Below, in pieces: positions 49,750-57,973 of a stretch of 64,000 bases of DNA. The translations under genes were made by a program, and so were the position numbers. The DNA is from CBDDEI01 sp965226775. GTDB lineage: Bacteria; Chloroflexota; Dehalococcoidia; SHYD01. Each line of letters opens with the position of its first letter. The first letter of the stretch is position 1. The DNA lies in the NCBI GenBank assembly GCA_965226775.1, contig CBDDEI010000002.1, forward strand, positions 806,001 through 870,000, in the 5' to 3' direction. Under the pieces are notes generated by a model, which saw nothing but the letters and a program-made list of their open reading frames with translations, was not told where the DNA came from and did no database searches.

Positions 49750-51110
49750 ATCTATGGAATACCATCACGGGCCGGCGTGAGGAGTTCAAACCTCAGGGCG
49801 ACCCGATAAAGTTCTATGTCTGTGGCGTTACCCCGTACGACGAAGCCCATATAGGCCATGCGATGAGCTACATCATCTTTGATGTAGCTCGCCGTTATCT
49901 GGAGCACCGAGGTTACAAGGTAAACCACGTCCAGAACTTTACGGACGTGGACGACAAGATTCTAGCAAGAGCGGAGCAGCATCAGGTCCCACCCTTAGAG
50001 CTTTCCGCTAGCTATATCGAGGCCTTCCTTGCGGACATGGACTCGCTGAACATCCAGCGGGCGGACGTCTACCCCAGAGTCAGCCAGGAGATCCCCGCCA
50101 TCGTGGAGCTTATCCAGCGCTTGGTGGACCGCGGCTACGCTTACGAGAGCCACAACGACGTGTATTTCCGCGTGCAACGCTTTGAAGGCTACGGCCGCTT
50201 GAGTCATCGCACCCTGGACGGGATGATGGCCGGCGCGCGCATAGAGGTGGACGCGACGAAAGAGCACCCCATGGACTTTGCGCTGTGGAAAGCGGCCAAG
50301 CCTGGCGAGCTCTCCTGGGATAGCGCCTGGGGTGAGGGCCGGCCCGGCTGGCACATCGAATGCTCAGCTATGTCTATGAAGTACCTTGGCGCAACGCTGG
50401 ATATTCACGGAGGCGGGCAGGACCTGGTCTTCCCGCACCATGAGAACGAGATTGCTCAGTCCGAATGCGCTACGGGAGAGGCGCCCTTTGTGCGCCACTG
50501 GCTTCACAACGGCCTCCTTCGCCTGGGGGAAGAGAAGATGAGCAAGTCTCTGGGCAACTTAGTGACTATTAAGGAGGTCCTGGCCTCCCATACCGCAGAC
50601 GCGCTGCGTATGTTCGTGCTCACTTCTCAGTACCGCAGCCCGCTCACCTACTCCGAAGAGGCGCTGGAAGCTGCCGAGAAGGGTGTGGACCGGCTGCGAG
50701 AGTCCCTGCGCCCCGAAACCGCCGATGCCGGAGCCGCACTGCTGGATGCGGGCCAGTACCGGCAGCGTTTCAACGATGCTATGGATGACGATCTGAATTC
50801 GGCCCAGGCCATTGCGGCGCTCTTCGACCTCGCCCGGGAGATTAACCGCGCCCGCACCGGGAGTAACGTGGCGGCGGCGCAGCTCCAGCTTCGGGAGATG
50901 GCCGCTGTCCTCGGGTTCACGTTAGAGGCCGCGGATAACGGCGCAGTTGGGAACGCCGGGCCGTTCATCGACCTGCTCATCGAGGTGCGTAACGAGCTGC
51001 GCAAGAAGAAGGAGTTCGGGCTTTCTGACCGCATCCGGGACCAGCTCTCGGAACGGGGCGTCACGCTGGAGGACTCGGCGACAGGAACCACCTGGCGAGC
51101 AGAGGGGTGA
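49746..51110 (+). CDS. cysS: Cysteinyl-tRNA synthetase
   Basis: A 454-residue class I synthetase. HIGH motif in CGVTPYDEAHIGHAMSY (with zinc Cys), later zinc residues in WHIECSAM and HHENEIAQSE, and the KMSKS loop EEKMSKSLGN. The C-terminal DALR-like helical region is present. The start is GTG 49746. It is followed by a tandem repeat tract. Confidence 0.96.
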   Translation: MNLWNTITGRREEFKPQGDPIKFYVCGVTPYDEAHIGHAMSYIIFDVARRYLEHRGYKVNHVQNFTDVDDKILARAEQHQVPPLELSASYIEAFLADMDSLNIQRADVYPRVSQEIPAIVELIQRLVDRGYAYESHNDVYFRVQRFEGYGRLSHRTLDGMMAGARIEVDATKEHPMDFALWKAAKPGELSWDSAWGEGRPGWHIECSAMSMKYLGATLDIHGGGQDLVFPHHENEIAQSECATGEAPFVRHWLHNGLLRLGEEKMSKSLGNLVTIKEVLASHTADALRMFVLTSQYRSPLTYSEEALEAAEKGVDRLRESLRPETADAGAALLDAGQYRQRFNDAMDDDLNSAQAIAALFDLAREINRARTGSNVAAAQLQLREMAAVLGFTLEAADNGAVGNAGPFIDLLIEVRNELRKKKEFGLSDRIRDQLSERGVTLEDSATGTTWRAEG

Positions 51111-51780
51111 ATGCGCTCCACGCCTTCCCCGCTCACCCTGAGCCTGTCGAAGGGCGAGCCGCTGATGGTTCGACAAGCTCACCACGAGCGGAGGATTACT
51201 TCCCTCCGAGCTTTAGTGCTGCGCTCCCCAAAAGGCATGGGGGAGTTTCCAAGTTCCCCGCTCACCCTGAGTGTCGAAGGGCGGGCCGCATGGTTTGACA
51301 AGCTCACCACGAGCGGAGGATTTCCCACCGAGCTTGCCGGAGATTAACGGGAAGGTCGGGGCAGCCGAAAAGGCACGGGAAAGTTTCCAAGTACCACCTC
51401 CCCGCTCACCCTGAGCCTGTCGAAGGGCGAGCCGCCCATGGTTCGACAAGCTCACCACGAGCGGAGGATTTCCCACCGAGCTTGCTAGTGCGGAGATTAA
51501 CGGGAAGGTTGGGGCAGCCGAAAAGGCACGGGAAAGTTTCCAAGTACCACCTCCCCGCGCACCCTGAGCCTGTCGAAGGGCGGGCCGCTGATGGTTCGAC
51601 AAGCTCACCACGAGCGGAGGATTTCCCACCGAGCTTGCTAGTGCGGAGAGTAACGGGAAGGTTGGGGCAGCCGAAAAGGCACGGGAAAGTTTCCAAGTAC
51701 CACCTCCCCGCTCACCCTGAGCCTGTCGAAGGGCGAGCCGCTGATGGTTCGACTAGCTCACCATGAGCGGAGCATTACTT
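51111..51780. repeat. Tandem ~150-bp repeat tract after cysS
   Basis: At least three imperfect ~150-bp units (unit landmarks TCCCACCGAGCTTGC at about 51,323, 51,471 and 51,624; spacings 148 and 153 bp). Each unit holds CACCCTGAGCCTGTCGAAGG, a GTTCGACAAGCTCACCACGA segment and GCAGCCGAAAAGGCACGGGA. A shorter first unit begins at about 51,128. Long ORFs on both strands here follow the repeat and are not genes. Confidence 0.85.
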
Positions 51781-51815
51781 CCCCCCGTATTTTGAGTGTC
51801 GCGCAACCCCTTCCC

Positions 51816-51844
51816 TTGACCCTCCTATGGGCGCATGCTACACT
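51816..51844 (+). promoter_or_regulatory. Promoter of tRNA-Thr-tuf operon
   Basis: TTGACC (51816) and TACACT (51839) are separated by exactly 17 bp, with an extended-10 TGC before TACACT. A leader hairpin (AGCCCTTGCTAG with CTAGTAAGGGTTT, about 51,856-51,885) follows. Confidence 0.8.
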
Positions 51845-51928
51845 CAATAACAGAAGCCCTTGCTAGTTATCTAGTAAGGGTTTGCGCACTCTTGTAAACA
51901 AATTACGGGCATACATTACAAGCATCAA

Positions 51929-52004
51929 GCCCACGTAGCTCAGTTGGTAGAGCACGTTCTTGGTAAGAACGGGGTCACCAGTTCGAATCTGGTCGTGGGC
52001 TCCA
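51929..52004 (+). tRNA. tRNA-Thr(GGT)
   Basis: A 76-nt tRNA including an encoded CCA. Acceptor GCCCACG pairs with CGTGGGC; the anticodon stem CGTTC/GAACG frames loop TTGGTAA (GGT). It lies 19 bp before tuf, an arrangement known in several bacterial phyla where the tRNA is processed from the tuf transcript. Confidence 0.96.
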
Positions 52005-52023
52005 CGAGGAGGAGAAACCATCC

Positions 52024-53223
52024 ATGGCACGGAAGAAGTTTGAGCGAACAAAGCCGCACGTCAACGTAGGGACCATCGGCCATATCGACCACGGTAAGAC
52101 TACGCTTACCGCCGCTATCACAAAAGTCCTTTCGCTAAAGAATGGGGCACTGTTCCGTGCATTCGATTCCATCGACAACGCTCCAGAGGAGCGGGCCCGT
52201 GGCATTACAATTGCCATTGCCCACGTCGAGTATGAGACCGACAATCGCCACTATGCCCACGTAGACTGCCCCGGCCATGCGGACTACATCAAGAACATGA
52301 TTACCGGCGCAGCTCAAATGGACGGCGCAATTCTGGTGGTTGCGGCTGATGACGGCCCAATGCCCCAGACCCGTGAGCACCTCCTGCTGGCACGCCAGGT
52401 AGAAGTCCCCAGCATGGTCGTGTTCATGAACAAAGTAGACCTCAACCCTGATGAAGAGCTTCTAGAGCTTGTGGATCTTGAGCTCCGAGAGCTCCTGACC
52501 AAGAACGGCTTCCCCGGTGACGATGTTCCCATTGTCCGTGGGACAGCCCGTGCAGCCCTAGAGAGCACCAGCACTGACATCTCGGCGCCGGAATACGCCT
52601 GTATCCTGGAGCTGATGGAAGCAGTTGATTCCTACATCCCAACTCCGGAGCGCTCCAAGGACAAGCCCTTCCTGATGCCCATTGAAGACGTATTCGGCAT
52701 TAAGGGCCGCGGCACCGTGGTTACCGGACGTGTGGAGCGCGGTACGGTCAAGGTGGGTGAAGAGGTCGAGATTATCGGCTTTGAAACCACCCGTAAGTCC
52801 GTGGTCACCGGCGTGGAGATGTTCCACAAGCTGCTGGATGCGGGCGAGGCCGGCGACAACTTAGGCTGCCTCCTCCGCGGCATCGACCGTGAAGACGTAG
52901 TGCGTGGTCAAGTCTTGGCCAAGCCCAGCAGCGTGAAGCCCCTCACCAAGTTCAACGCAGAGGTATACGTGCTGAACAAGGAAGAGGGTGGACGCCATAC
53001 CCCCTTCTTCAACGGCTACCGGCCGCAGTTCTACCTGCGCACCACCGATGTGACCGGCACTGCCAACCTGCCGGAGGGTGTGGAGATGGTGATGCCTGGC
53101 GACAACATCCAGATGAGTATCGAGCTCATCAGTCCCATTGCTATTGAAGAAGGTCTGCGCTTTGCTATCCGCGAGGGCGGCCGTACCGTTGGCGCAGGCG
53201 TTATTACCAAGATCAACGAGTAA
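52024..53223 (+). CDS. tuf: Elongation factor Tu
   Basis: A 399-residue EF-Tu that delivers aminoacyl-tRNA to the ribosome. G-motifs are GHIDHGKTTL (G1), RGITI (G2), DCPGH (G3) and NKVD (G4); domains 2 and 3 follow. GGAGGAG lies 10 bp upstream of ATG 52024. It is cotranscribed with the upstream tRNA-Thr and heads rpmG-secE-nusG-rplKAJL. Confidence 0.97.
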   Translation: MARKKFERTKPHVNVGTIGHIDHGKTTLTAAITKVLSLKNGALFRAFDSIDNAPEERARGITIAIAHVEYETDNRHYAHVDCPGHADYIKNMITGAAQMDGAILVVAADDGPMPQTREHLLLARQVEVPSMVVFMNKVDLNPDEELLELVDLELRELLTKNGFPGDDVPIVRGTARAALESTSTDISAPEYACILELMEAVDSYIPTPERSKDKPFLMPIEDVFGIKGRGTVVTGRVERGTVKVGEEVEIIGFETTRKSVVTGVEMFHKLLDAGEAGDNLGCLLRGIDREDVVRGQVLAKPSSVKPLTKFNAEVYVLNKEEGGRHTPFFNGYRPQFYLRTTDVTGTANLPEGVEMVMPGDNIQMSIELISPIAIEEGLRFAIREGGRTVGAGVITKINE

Positions 53224-53263
53224 GCGCAGGAAGATACTCTTTCCTGGATAGGTACAGAGACTA

Positions 53264-53431
53264 ATGGCAAAGAAGACAGAAGCGAGAATCGTTATCCACT
53301 TGGCGTGCACTGAGTGTCGCGAGCGGACGTACACGTCGTCAAAGAATCGGCGGAACGACCCCGATCGCATTGAGCTCAGCAAGTACTGCCCCAGGTGCAG
53401 GACGCGTCGCGCGCACCGAGAAGTGCGTTAG
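53264..53431 (+). CDS. rpmG: 50S ribosomal protein L33
   Basis: A 55-residue protein read from ATG 53264: MAKKTEARIVIHLACTEC, then TYTSSKNRRNDPDRIELSKY and CPRC. The two CxxC pairs make it the zinc-binding form of L33. It sits in the standard tuf-rpmG-secE-nusG order; the stop TAG 53429-53431 is 2 bp before the secE start. Confidence 0.95.
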   Translation: MAKKTEARIVIHLACTECRERTYTSSKNRRNDPDRIELSKYCPRCRTRRAHREVR

Positions 53432-53433
53432 CC

Positions 53434-53694
53434 ATGCAGAGCCCCCCTCGGGCGGTCCGTGGTGACGCCCGGCAAAGCCGCCGCCTTGCGGTCCCAGACA
53501 GAGGGCGCACTTCGCCCATACAGTTTGTTCGGGACACCTACGGCGAGTTGCAGAAGGTTGTCTGGCCAACCAGGCCGCAGACGGCGCACCTCACCATGGT
53601 GGTTATCGCGGTATCGCTGTCTGTTGGCGGACTCTTGGGCGTCATAGATTGGGTGTTTTCACAGATAGTGCGGCAGTTCCTCGTCTCATTTTAG
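53434..53694 (+). CDS. secE: Preprotein translocase subunit SecE
   Basis: An 86-residue SecE with a polar N-terminus, the conserved amphipathic QFVRDTYGELQKVVWPTRPQ helix (about 34-53) and one transmembrane helix (about 60-80). It clamps SecY in the Sec translocon. The frame opens at 53395, but this overlaps rpmG; ATG 53434 is chosen. No strong Shine-Dalgarno, so translation is probably coupled to rpmG. Confidence 0.93.
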   Translation: MQSPPRAVRGDARQSRRLAVPDRGRTSPIQFVRDTYGELQKVVWPTRPQTAHLTMVVIAVSLSVGGLLGVIDWVFSQIVRQFLVSF

Positions 53695-53718
53695 GTACAA
53701 AGATTCTTAAGGGTCACT

Positions 53719-54315
53719 ATGACAATGAATGGGCAAGACGCCCAAGACACCGCTGTAGCAACCACAGACGCCCTCATGGACGAACCTGAGGATGGGCGTT
53801 CGTGGTATGTGATCCACACCTACTCGGGCTATGAGAACCGGGTAAAGGCCAATCTTGAGCACCGTATTAAGACTATGGATATGGAGCACAAGATATTCCA
53901 GGTAGTGGTTCCTACAGAAGACGAGATAGTAGTCAAAAGCGGGCAGCGGCGTACTGTCGCCCGTAAGGTGTTCCCTGGCTACGTGTTGGTGCAGATGCTG
54001 CTGGATGAGAGCAGTTGGTACGTGGTGCGCAACACCTCCGGCGTAACCGGCTTTGTGGGCACCGGCGCTGAACCCACGCCCTTGGAGCAAGCGGAAGTTG
54101 ACCAGATCATCAAGCAGATGAGCGCAGAAGCGCCTCGTGTGAAAGTTGGCTTTGTCAGCGGCCAGTCGGTGCGAATTGTTGACGGTCCCTTCACCGACTT
54201 CATCGGCACCGTAGACAACATCAACAAGGAAAAGGGCAAAGTGCGGGTGCTGGTCTCTTTCTTTGGAAGAGAAACGCCTGTAGAGCTAGACTTTTTGCAG
54301 GTAGAACGGCTATAA
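53719..54315 (+). CDS. nusG: Transcription antitermination factor NusG
   Basis: A 198-residue NusG. After an acidic N-terminus (to about 28) the NGN domain begins SWYVIHTYSGYENRVKANLE, with FPGYVLVQM, and the C-terminal KOW domain has GPFTDFIGTVDNINKEKGKV split over its core. It binds RNA polymerase and Rho or S10. It lies between secE and rplK as in most bacteria. Confidence 0.96.
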   Translation: MTMNGQDAQDTAVATTDALMDEPEDGRSWYVIHTYSGYENRVKANLEHRIKTMDMEHKIFQVVVPTEDEIVVKSGQRRTVARKVFPGYVLVQMLLDESSWYVVRNTSGVTGFVGTGAEPTPLEQAEVDQIIKQMSAEAPRVKVGFVSGQSVRIVDGPFTDFIGTVDNINKEKGKVRVLVSFFGRETPVELDFLQVERL

Positions 54316-54330
54316 CTAACAGTGTTGCTC

Positions 54331-54366
54331 AAACACACAGGTGCAGTGTCTTGCACCTTTTGTGTG
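54331..54366 (+). other. Hairpin between nusG and rplK
   Basis: ACACACAGGTGCA pairs with TGCACCTTTTGTGTGT over a 6-base loop, 16 bp after the nusG stop. It could be a partial terminator, an RNase site or part of the L1/L11 control leader. Confidence 0.5.
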
Positions 54367-54402
54367 TCTGAGGGCGAACAATAAAGAAAAGTAGTACAAC
54401 AA

Positions 54403-54825
54403 GTGGCACGTAAAGTAAGAGCAATCGTTAAACTGCATATCCAGGCCGGTAAGGCTACCCCGGCGCCGCCCATTGGGCCGGCCCTTGGTCAGCACGGCGT
54501 GAACATTATGCAGTTCGTCAAGGAATACAATGAGCGGACGGCTTCTCAGTCGGGCTCTGTGATTCCTGTAGAGCTTACCGTCTTTGAGGACCGCTCCTTC
54601 ACATTTGTTACCAAGACATCTCCCGTAACAGACTTGGTGAAGCGATCACTCGGCTTGGACAAGGGCAGCGCCAACCCAAAGACGACCAAAGTAGGCACCA
54701 TATCTCACGATAAAGTGCGGGAGATAGCCCAACTTAAGATGAAAGATCTCAACGCCAACGATATGGATGCAGCCATTCGCATCGTTGAAGGAACCGCCCG
54801 CAGCATGGGCGTTAGTGTGGAGTAG
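54403..54825 (+). CDS. rplK: 50S ribosomal protein L11
   Basis: A 140-residue L11. It shows KLHIQAGKATPAPPIGPALG, then GVNIMQFVKEYNE and the C-terminal RNA-binding domain ending IVEGTARSMGV. It forms part of the GTPase-associated centre. The start is GTG 54403. It is followed by rplA. Confidence 0.97.
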   Translation: MARKVRAIVKLHIQAGKATPAPPIGPALGQHGVNIMQFVKEYNERTASQSGSVIPVELTVFEDRSFTFVTKTSPVTDLVKRSLGLDKGSANPKTTKVGTISHDKVREIAQLKMKDLNANDMDAAIRIVEGTARSMGVSVE

Positions 54826-54833
54826 TAGAAGCC

Positions 54834-55556
54834 ATGAAGAAGCGGGGCAAACGGTTCGAAGAAGCCGTAAAACTGATTGATTTCGATAAGACCTACACGC
54901 CGGAAGAGGGCATAGGCCTAGCTAAGAAAGCGGCTACTGCTAAGTTTGATGAAACGGTAGAGCTCCACCTGCGCATGGGCGTAGACCCCCGGCACGCAGA
55001 CCAGCAGGTCCGTGGCATCGCGCTCCTGCCCAACGGCCTGGGCAAGGAGATCCGTGTGCTGGTCTTTGCTCAGGGCGAAGCGGTTCGCATTGCCGAGGAG
55101 GCCGGCGCAGAGTTCGTAGGTGAGGATGACCTCATCAAGCGTGTTGAGGATGGCTGGCTAGATTTCGATGTTGCGATCGCCACTCCCGAAGTGATGGGCA
55201 AGATTGGCCGGTTGGGCCGATTCCTTGGCCGGCGCGGCCTCATGCCGAACCCCCGCTCAGGCACCGTAGTCCCAGCTGGCGACTTGCCGCGCGCGATTCA
55301 GGAAGCCCGCAAGGGTCGTGTAGAGTTCAGGGTGGACCGCACCTCGCTGATTCACGTGGGATTTGGCAAAGCGAGCTTTGAAGAGGAGCGGCTAGTGGAG
55401 AACTTGGCGTCGTTGGTGGGCGCCATCGTACGCGCAAAGCCCACTGGCGCTAAGGGAACATACATCCGTGGCGCTTCTGTAACCACTACCATGGGGCCCG
55501 GCATCCATCTGGACCTAACCCCCACCTTGGAGCTTGCAGCTAAGTCTGAGGCATAG
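54834..55556 (+). CDS. rplA: 50S ribosomal protein L1
   Basis: A 240-residue L1 with the usual two-domain signature (VELHLRMGVDPRHADQQVRG; FLGRRGLMPNPRSGTVVP; GRVEFRVDRTSLIHVGFGK). It builds the L1 stalk and normally represses its own operon. It begins 8 bp after rplK. Confidence 0.97.
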   Translation: MKKRGKRFEEAVKLIDFDKTYTPEEGIGLAKKAATAKFDETVELHLRMGVDPRHADQQVRGIALLPNGLGKEIRVLVFAQGEAVRIAEEAGAEFVGEDDLIKRVEDGWLDFDVAIATPEVMGKIGRLGRFLGRRGLMPNPRSGTVVPAGDLPRAIQEARKGRVEFRVDRTSLIHVGFGKASFEEERLVENLASLVGAIVRAKPTGAKGTYIRGASVTTTMGPGIHLDLTPTLELAAKSEA

Positions 55557-55589
55557 ACAGTTAGGACACTATCAGTCATACTACAGCCA

Positions 55590-55717
55590 CAATTACATAA
55601 GAAACGCCGTAGACCGCAGGCGCCCACAGGGCATAAAGGGTAACCACCTGCCGAGGCAAGAGGATTGAATTACAGTGGATTCTGTAAGCTCTTGCGTTCG
55701 CGGCAAGAGCATTTTTT
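55590..55717 (+). promoter_or_regulatory. Ribosomal protein L10 leader with terminator/attenuator
   Basis: The 185-bp rplA-rplJ gap has GCCGTAGACCGCAGGCGCCC (L10-leader-like core, about 55,606) and ends in a strong hairpin (GCTCTTGC GTTCGCG GCAAGAGC, 55688-55710) followed by ATTTTTTG. This is the layout of the L10(L12)4 autoregulatory leader. Confidence 0.75.
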
Positions 55718-55741
55718 GTTTTAGAGGAGTGACTAAAGCCA

Positions 55742-56263
55742 GTGCCAACAGCACAAAAAGAAGAAACAGTAAAGCAACTGCAAGAGCTGCTGTCTGAGGC
55801 TACCGTGACTATTGCCGCAGACTATCGCGGATTAAAGGTAAGAGAGTTGATGGCGCTCAGGCGAAAGCTCGGCGAAAGTGGCATCCAGTTCCACATAGTC
55901 AAGAACTCGCTGACGAACATTGCCGCCAAGAACCTTGGGCGGGATGCTATGGGCGAACTGCTGGTTGGCCCTACGGCCATCGCAGTAGGCTACGGAGATC
56001 AGGTAGAGGCTACCAAGTCTTTGCTTGAGTATGTGCGAGCCAGCCGGTTAAACCTCTCCGTGCGCGGCGCGCTGCTGGATGATCGCGTACTCAGCGCAGA
56101 GTCGCTGCAAGCCTTTGCTACCTTACCCCCCAAACAGGTGTTGCTGGCTCAGGTTCTGGGCGGGATGCAGGCACCCATCAGCGGGCTGGCCTCAGTGTTG
56201 AATCAGATGCTTTCGAGCATCGTGTATGTCTTGGATGCTCGGGCCAAACAGCTGGCCGAATAA
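55742..56263 (+). CDS. rplJ: 50S ribosomal protein L10
   Basis: A 173-residue L10 starting at GTG 55742. It has an N-terminal RNA-binding half (VTIAADYRGLKVRELMALR; FHIVKNSL) and a C-terminal helix (PISGLASVLNQMLSSIVYVLDA) that binds L7/L12 dimers. It follows the attenuator leader and precedes rplL. Confidence 0.96.
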   Translation: MPTAQKEETVKQLQELLSEATVTIAADYRGLKVRELMALRRKLGESGIQFHIVKNSLTNIAAKNLGRDAMGELLVGPTAIAVGYGDQVEATKSLLEYVRASRLNLSVRGALLDDRVLSAESLQAFATLPPKQVLLAQVLGGMQAPISGLASVLNQMLSSIVYVLDARAKQLAE

Positions 56264-56310
56264 TTTAGCTTGTACTCAGCACAAAGAACAACAGACAAGG
56301 AGAATCTATT

Positions 56311-56697
56311 ATGGCATTGACAAAAGATGAAATGATTACCGCTATCAAGGGGATGACGGTTCTAGAGCTGGCAGAGTTGGTCAAGGCGCTTGAGGAAGAG
56401 TTCGGCGTGAGCGCTTCTGCACCCATGGCCATGGCAGCCATGCCCGCCGCCGGCGCAGCCAGCGCCGCAGAGCCGGAGGAGGAGCAGACAGAGTTCACCG
56501 TGGTGCTGGCCAATGTTGGCGCCAACAAGATCAACGTTATCAAGGCCGTCCGGGAAATTACCGCCCTCGGCCTAAAGGAAGCGAAAGATCTGGTGGAAGC
56601 TGCCCCTGCCAACCTTAAGGAGAACGTGGCGAAGGACGAGGCTACGGCTCTAAAGACCAAGATGGAAGAAATTGGCGCAATGGTGGAGATTAAGTAA
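56311..56697 (+). CDS. rplL: 50S ribosomal protein L7/L12
   Basis: A 128-residue L7/L12. The N-terminal dimerisation helix (LTKDEMITAIKGMTVLELAE) is followed by an Ala/Met-rich hinge (about 42-60) and the C-terminal factor-binding domain (KINVIKAVREITALGLKEAK). AAGGAG is 10 bp upstream of ATG 56311. It is the end of the operon. Confidence 0.97.
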   Translation: MALTKDEMITAIKGMTVLELAELVKALEEEFGVSASAPMAMAAMPAAGAASAAEPEEEQTEFTVVLANVGANKINVIKAVREITALGLKEAKDLVEAAPANLKENVAKDEATALKTKMEEIGAMVEIK

Positions 56698-56752
56698 CCA
56701 CTTGCGTGACTGTATCAATACCAGTCGCGCCGCCTAGTTAAAGCAGTAAGTA

Positions 56753-56790
56753 AACAGCCCCGCATTTGCGGGGCTGTTGCGCGTCTTTTC
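56753..56790 (+). terminator. Terminator after rplL
   Basis: An 11-bp stem (AACAGCCCCGC with GCGGGGCTGTT), loop ATTT, followed by GCGCGTCTTTTC, about 55 bp after the rplL stop. Confidence 0.75.
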
Positions 56791-56853
56791 ATTGTTCTTG
56801 GCTGAGCGCTGGCGCTTCTATCCTTTTGCCAAGTGCGGCGTTTGCTAGCCGTG

Positions 56854-57396
56854 TTATGGCGTAGGCGTTGGAGGTGTATCCTCCCTTGTGGTCCTGCGGC
56901 GGGTGCGTGTTGGCCGTGGTGTAGCATCTGCCTCGGCTGCCGCCCCGGCTGCTGCTGTTGCAGGAGCCTCTGCCTCGGCTACCGCTCCGGCCTCTGTCGC
57001 TGCAGGAGCATCCGTCTCGGCTACCGCTCCGGCTTCTGCCGCTGCAGGAGCATCCGTCTCGGCTGCCGCACCGGCCTTTGCTGCTGCAGGAGCCTCTTCG
57101 GTAGTCCTACGACGACGGGTAGGGCGGGCTGCTGCAGCGGGGGTTTCAGCCTCCGCACCAGCTTGGGTTGAGGGAGCTGCCGTAGCCGTTGCCGTAGCAG
57201 CCGCCACCGGGCGCTGGCGCGGCCTGGTGGTGCGGGCAGGCGCTGCAGCGGCCTCCGTAACCGAGCTCTCGTTCACCCCGCTGGATGGGCGAGCAGGAGT
57301 CCGAACGGCCGCTACCCCGCTCGCTTTGCGGCGGAGTTCAAGCTTTTTGGCTCTTACCCTATGCTTATGTTGCGCTACTTTTTTGCGCTTGTTCAC
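56854..57396 (-). CDS. Basic Ala-rich repeat protein, unknown function
   Basis: A 180-residue protein. The N-terminal 25 residues are highly basic (MNKRKKVAQHKHRVRAKKLE), like an RNA- or ribosome-binding segment. The rest is disordered Ala/Thr/Pro/Glu. Four ~14-residue units of (A)AGA-VAE-TDAPAA type occupy about 105-160, encoded by 42-bp repeats. It ends in a basic TRTRRRTTRED tail. It is codirectional with two tRNA genes upstream. The two basic ends flanking a spacer recall nucleic-acid-binding linkers. I do not recognise a family. Confidence 0.6.
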   Translation of the reverse strand: MNKRKKVAQHKHRVRAKKLELRRKASGVAAVRTPARPSSGVNESSVTEAAAAPARTTRPRQRPVAAATATATAAPSTQAGAEAETPAAAARPTRRRRTTEEAPAAAKAGAAAETDAPAAAEAGAVAETDAPAATEAGAVAEAEAPATAAAGAAAEADATPRPTRTRRRTTREDTPPTPTP

Positions 57397-57495
57397 ATTT
57401 CCTCCGGAGACTATTTGCCATTTAGACGTTCTGGCTGCGGACAGTTAGGCCAGGTTATACCGCATTTGGCTACTGCTCGTGCAGTGGGAAGCTGG

Positions 57496-57580
57496 TGGAG
57501 GGGGCAGGATTCGAACCTGCGTAGCCCGTAAGGGCGACAGATTTACAGTCTGTTGGTATTAACCGCTCACCCACCCCTCC
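57496..57580 (-). tRNA. tRNA-Tyr(GTA)
   Basis: An 85-nt class II tRNA. Acceptor GGAGGGG pairs with CCCCTCC, discriminator A, anticodon loop CTGTAAA (GTA), and a long variable arm (CGCCCTTACGGGC). CCA is not encoded. Confidence 0.95.
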
Positions 57581-57703
57581 AAGTAAGTTGTGCGTAGCCT
57601 GTGCTCCTTGCTTCTTGGTTGACATGCGCTTACCGCGTATCAACCACCGCTGGGAATCGCCGTTACACTGCGATAGCAATGCGCCACAAGTAACGTACGG
57701 CAG

Positions 57704-57775
57704 AGCCCGAGAGGGGAGTCGAACCCCTAGCCTACCGATTACAAATCGGTTGCGCTGCCATTGCGCCACTCGGGC
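57704..57775 (-). tRNA. tRNA-Thr(TGT)
   Basis: A 72-nt tRNA. Acceptor GCCCGAG pairs with CTCGGGC, discriminator T, anticodon stem ACCGA/TCGGT around loop TTTGTAA (TGT). It is 123 bp upstream of tRNA-Tyr on the same strand. Confidence 0.95.
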
Positions 57776-57973
57776 GAGGAAACTCCCCTCTAACGCAGAG
57801 CACGCTTCAGTATAGGTTCCGCTAGACCGCTGGTCAAGGGAAGGGAGCTCCGTCTATACGTACTCTGAGCTATCTTCTAGACAGCGCGCGTCCTCTGCCA
57901 ACCTAAGCTATTCTCCTTTATAATAGAAGCTATAGAGAACGTCTATAACTGGAGCGCAAGGCGGAGGGGCAGC

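Noticed and set aside
51213..51696. Repeat-containing ORFs of 96-138 codons on both strands
   Set aside because: They follow the tandem repeat, read through on both strands, and have no ribosome binding site or family match.
51111..51780. Possible CRISPR array
   Set aside because: Units are about 150 bp and nearly identical throughout, with no short repeat plus unique spacer pattern and no cas genes nearby.
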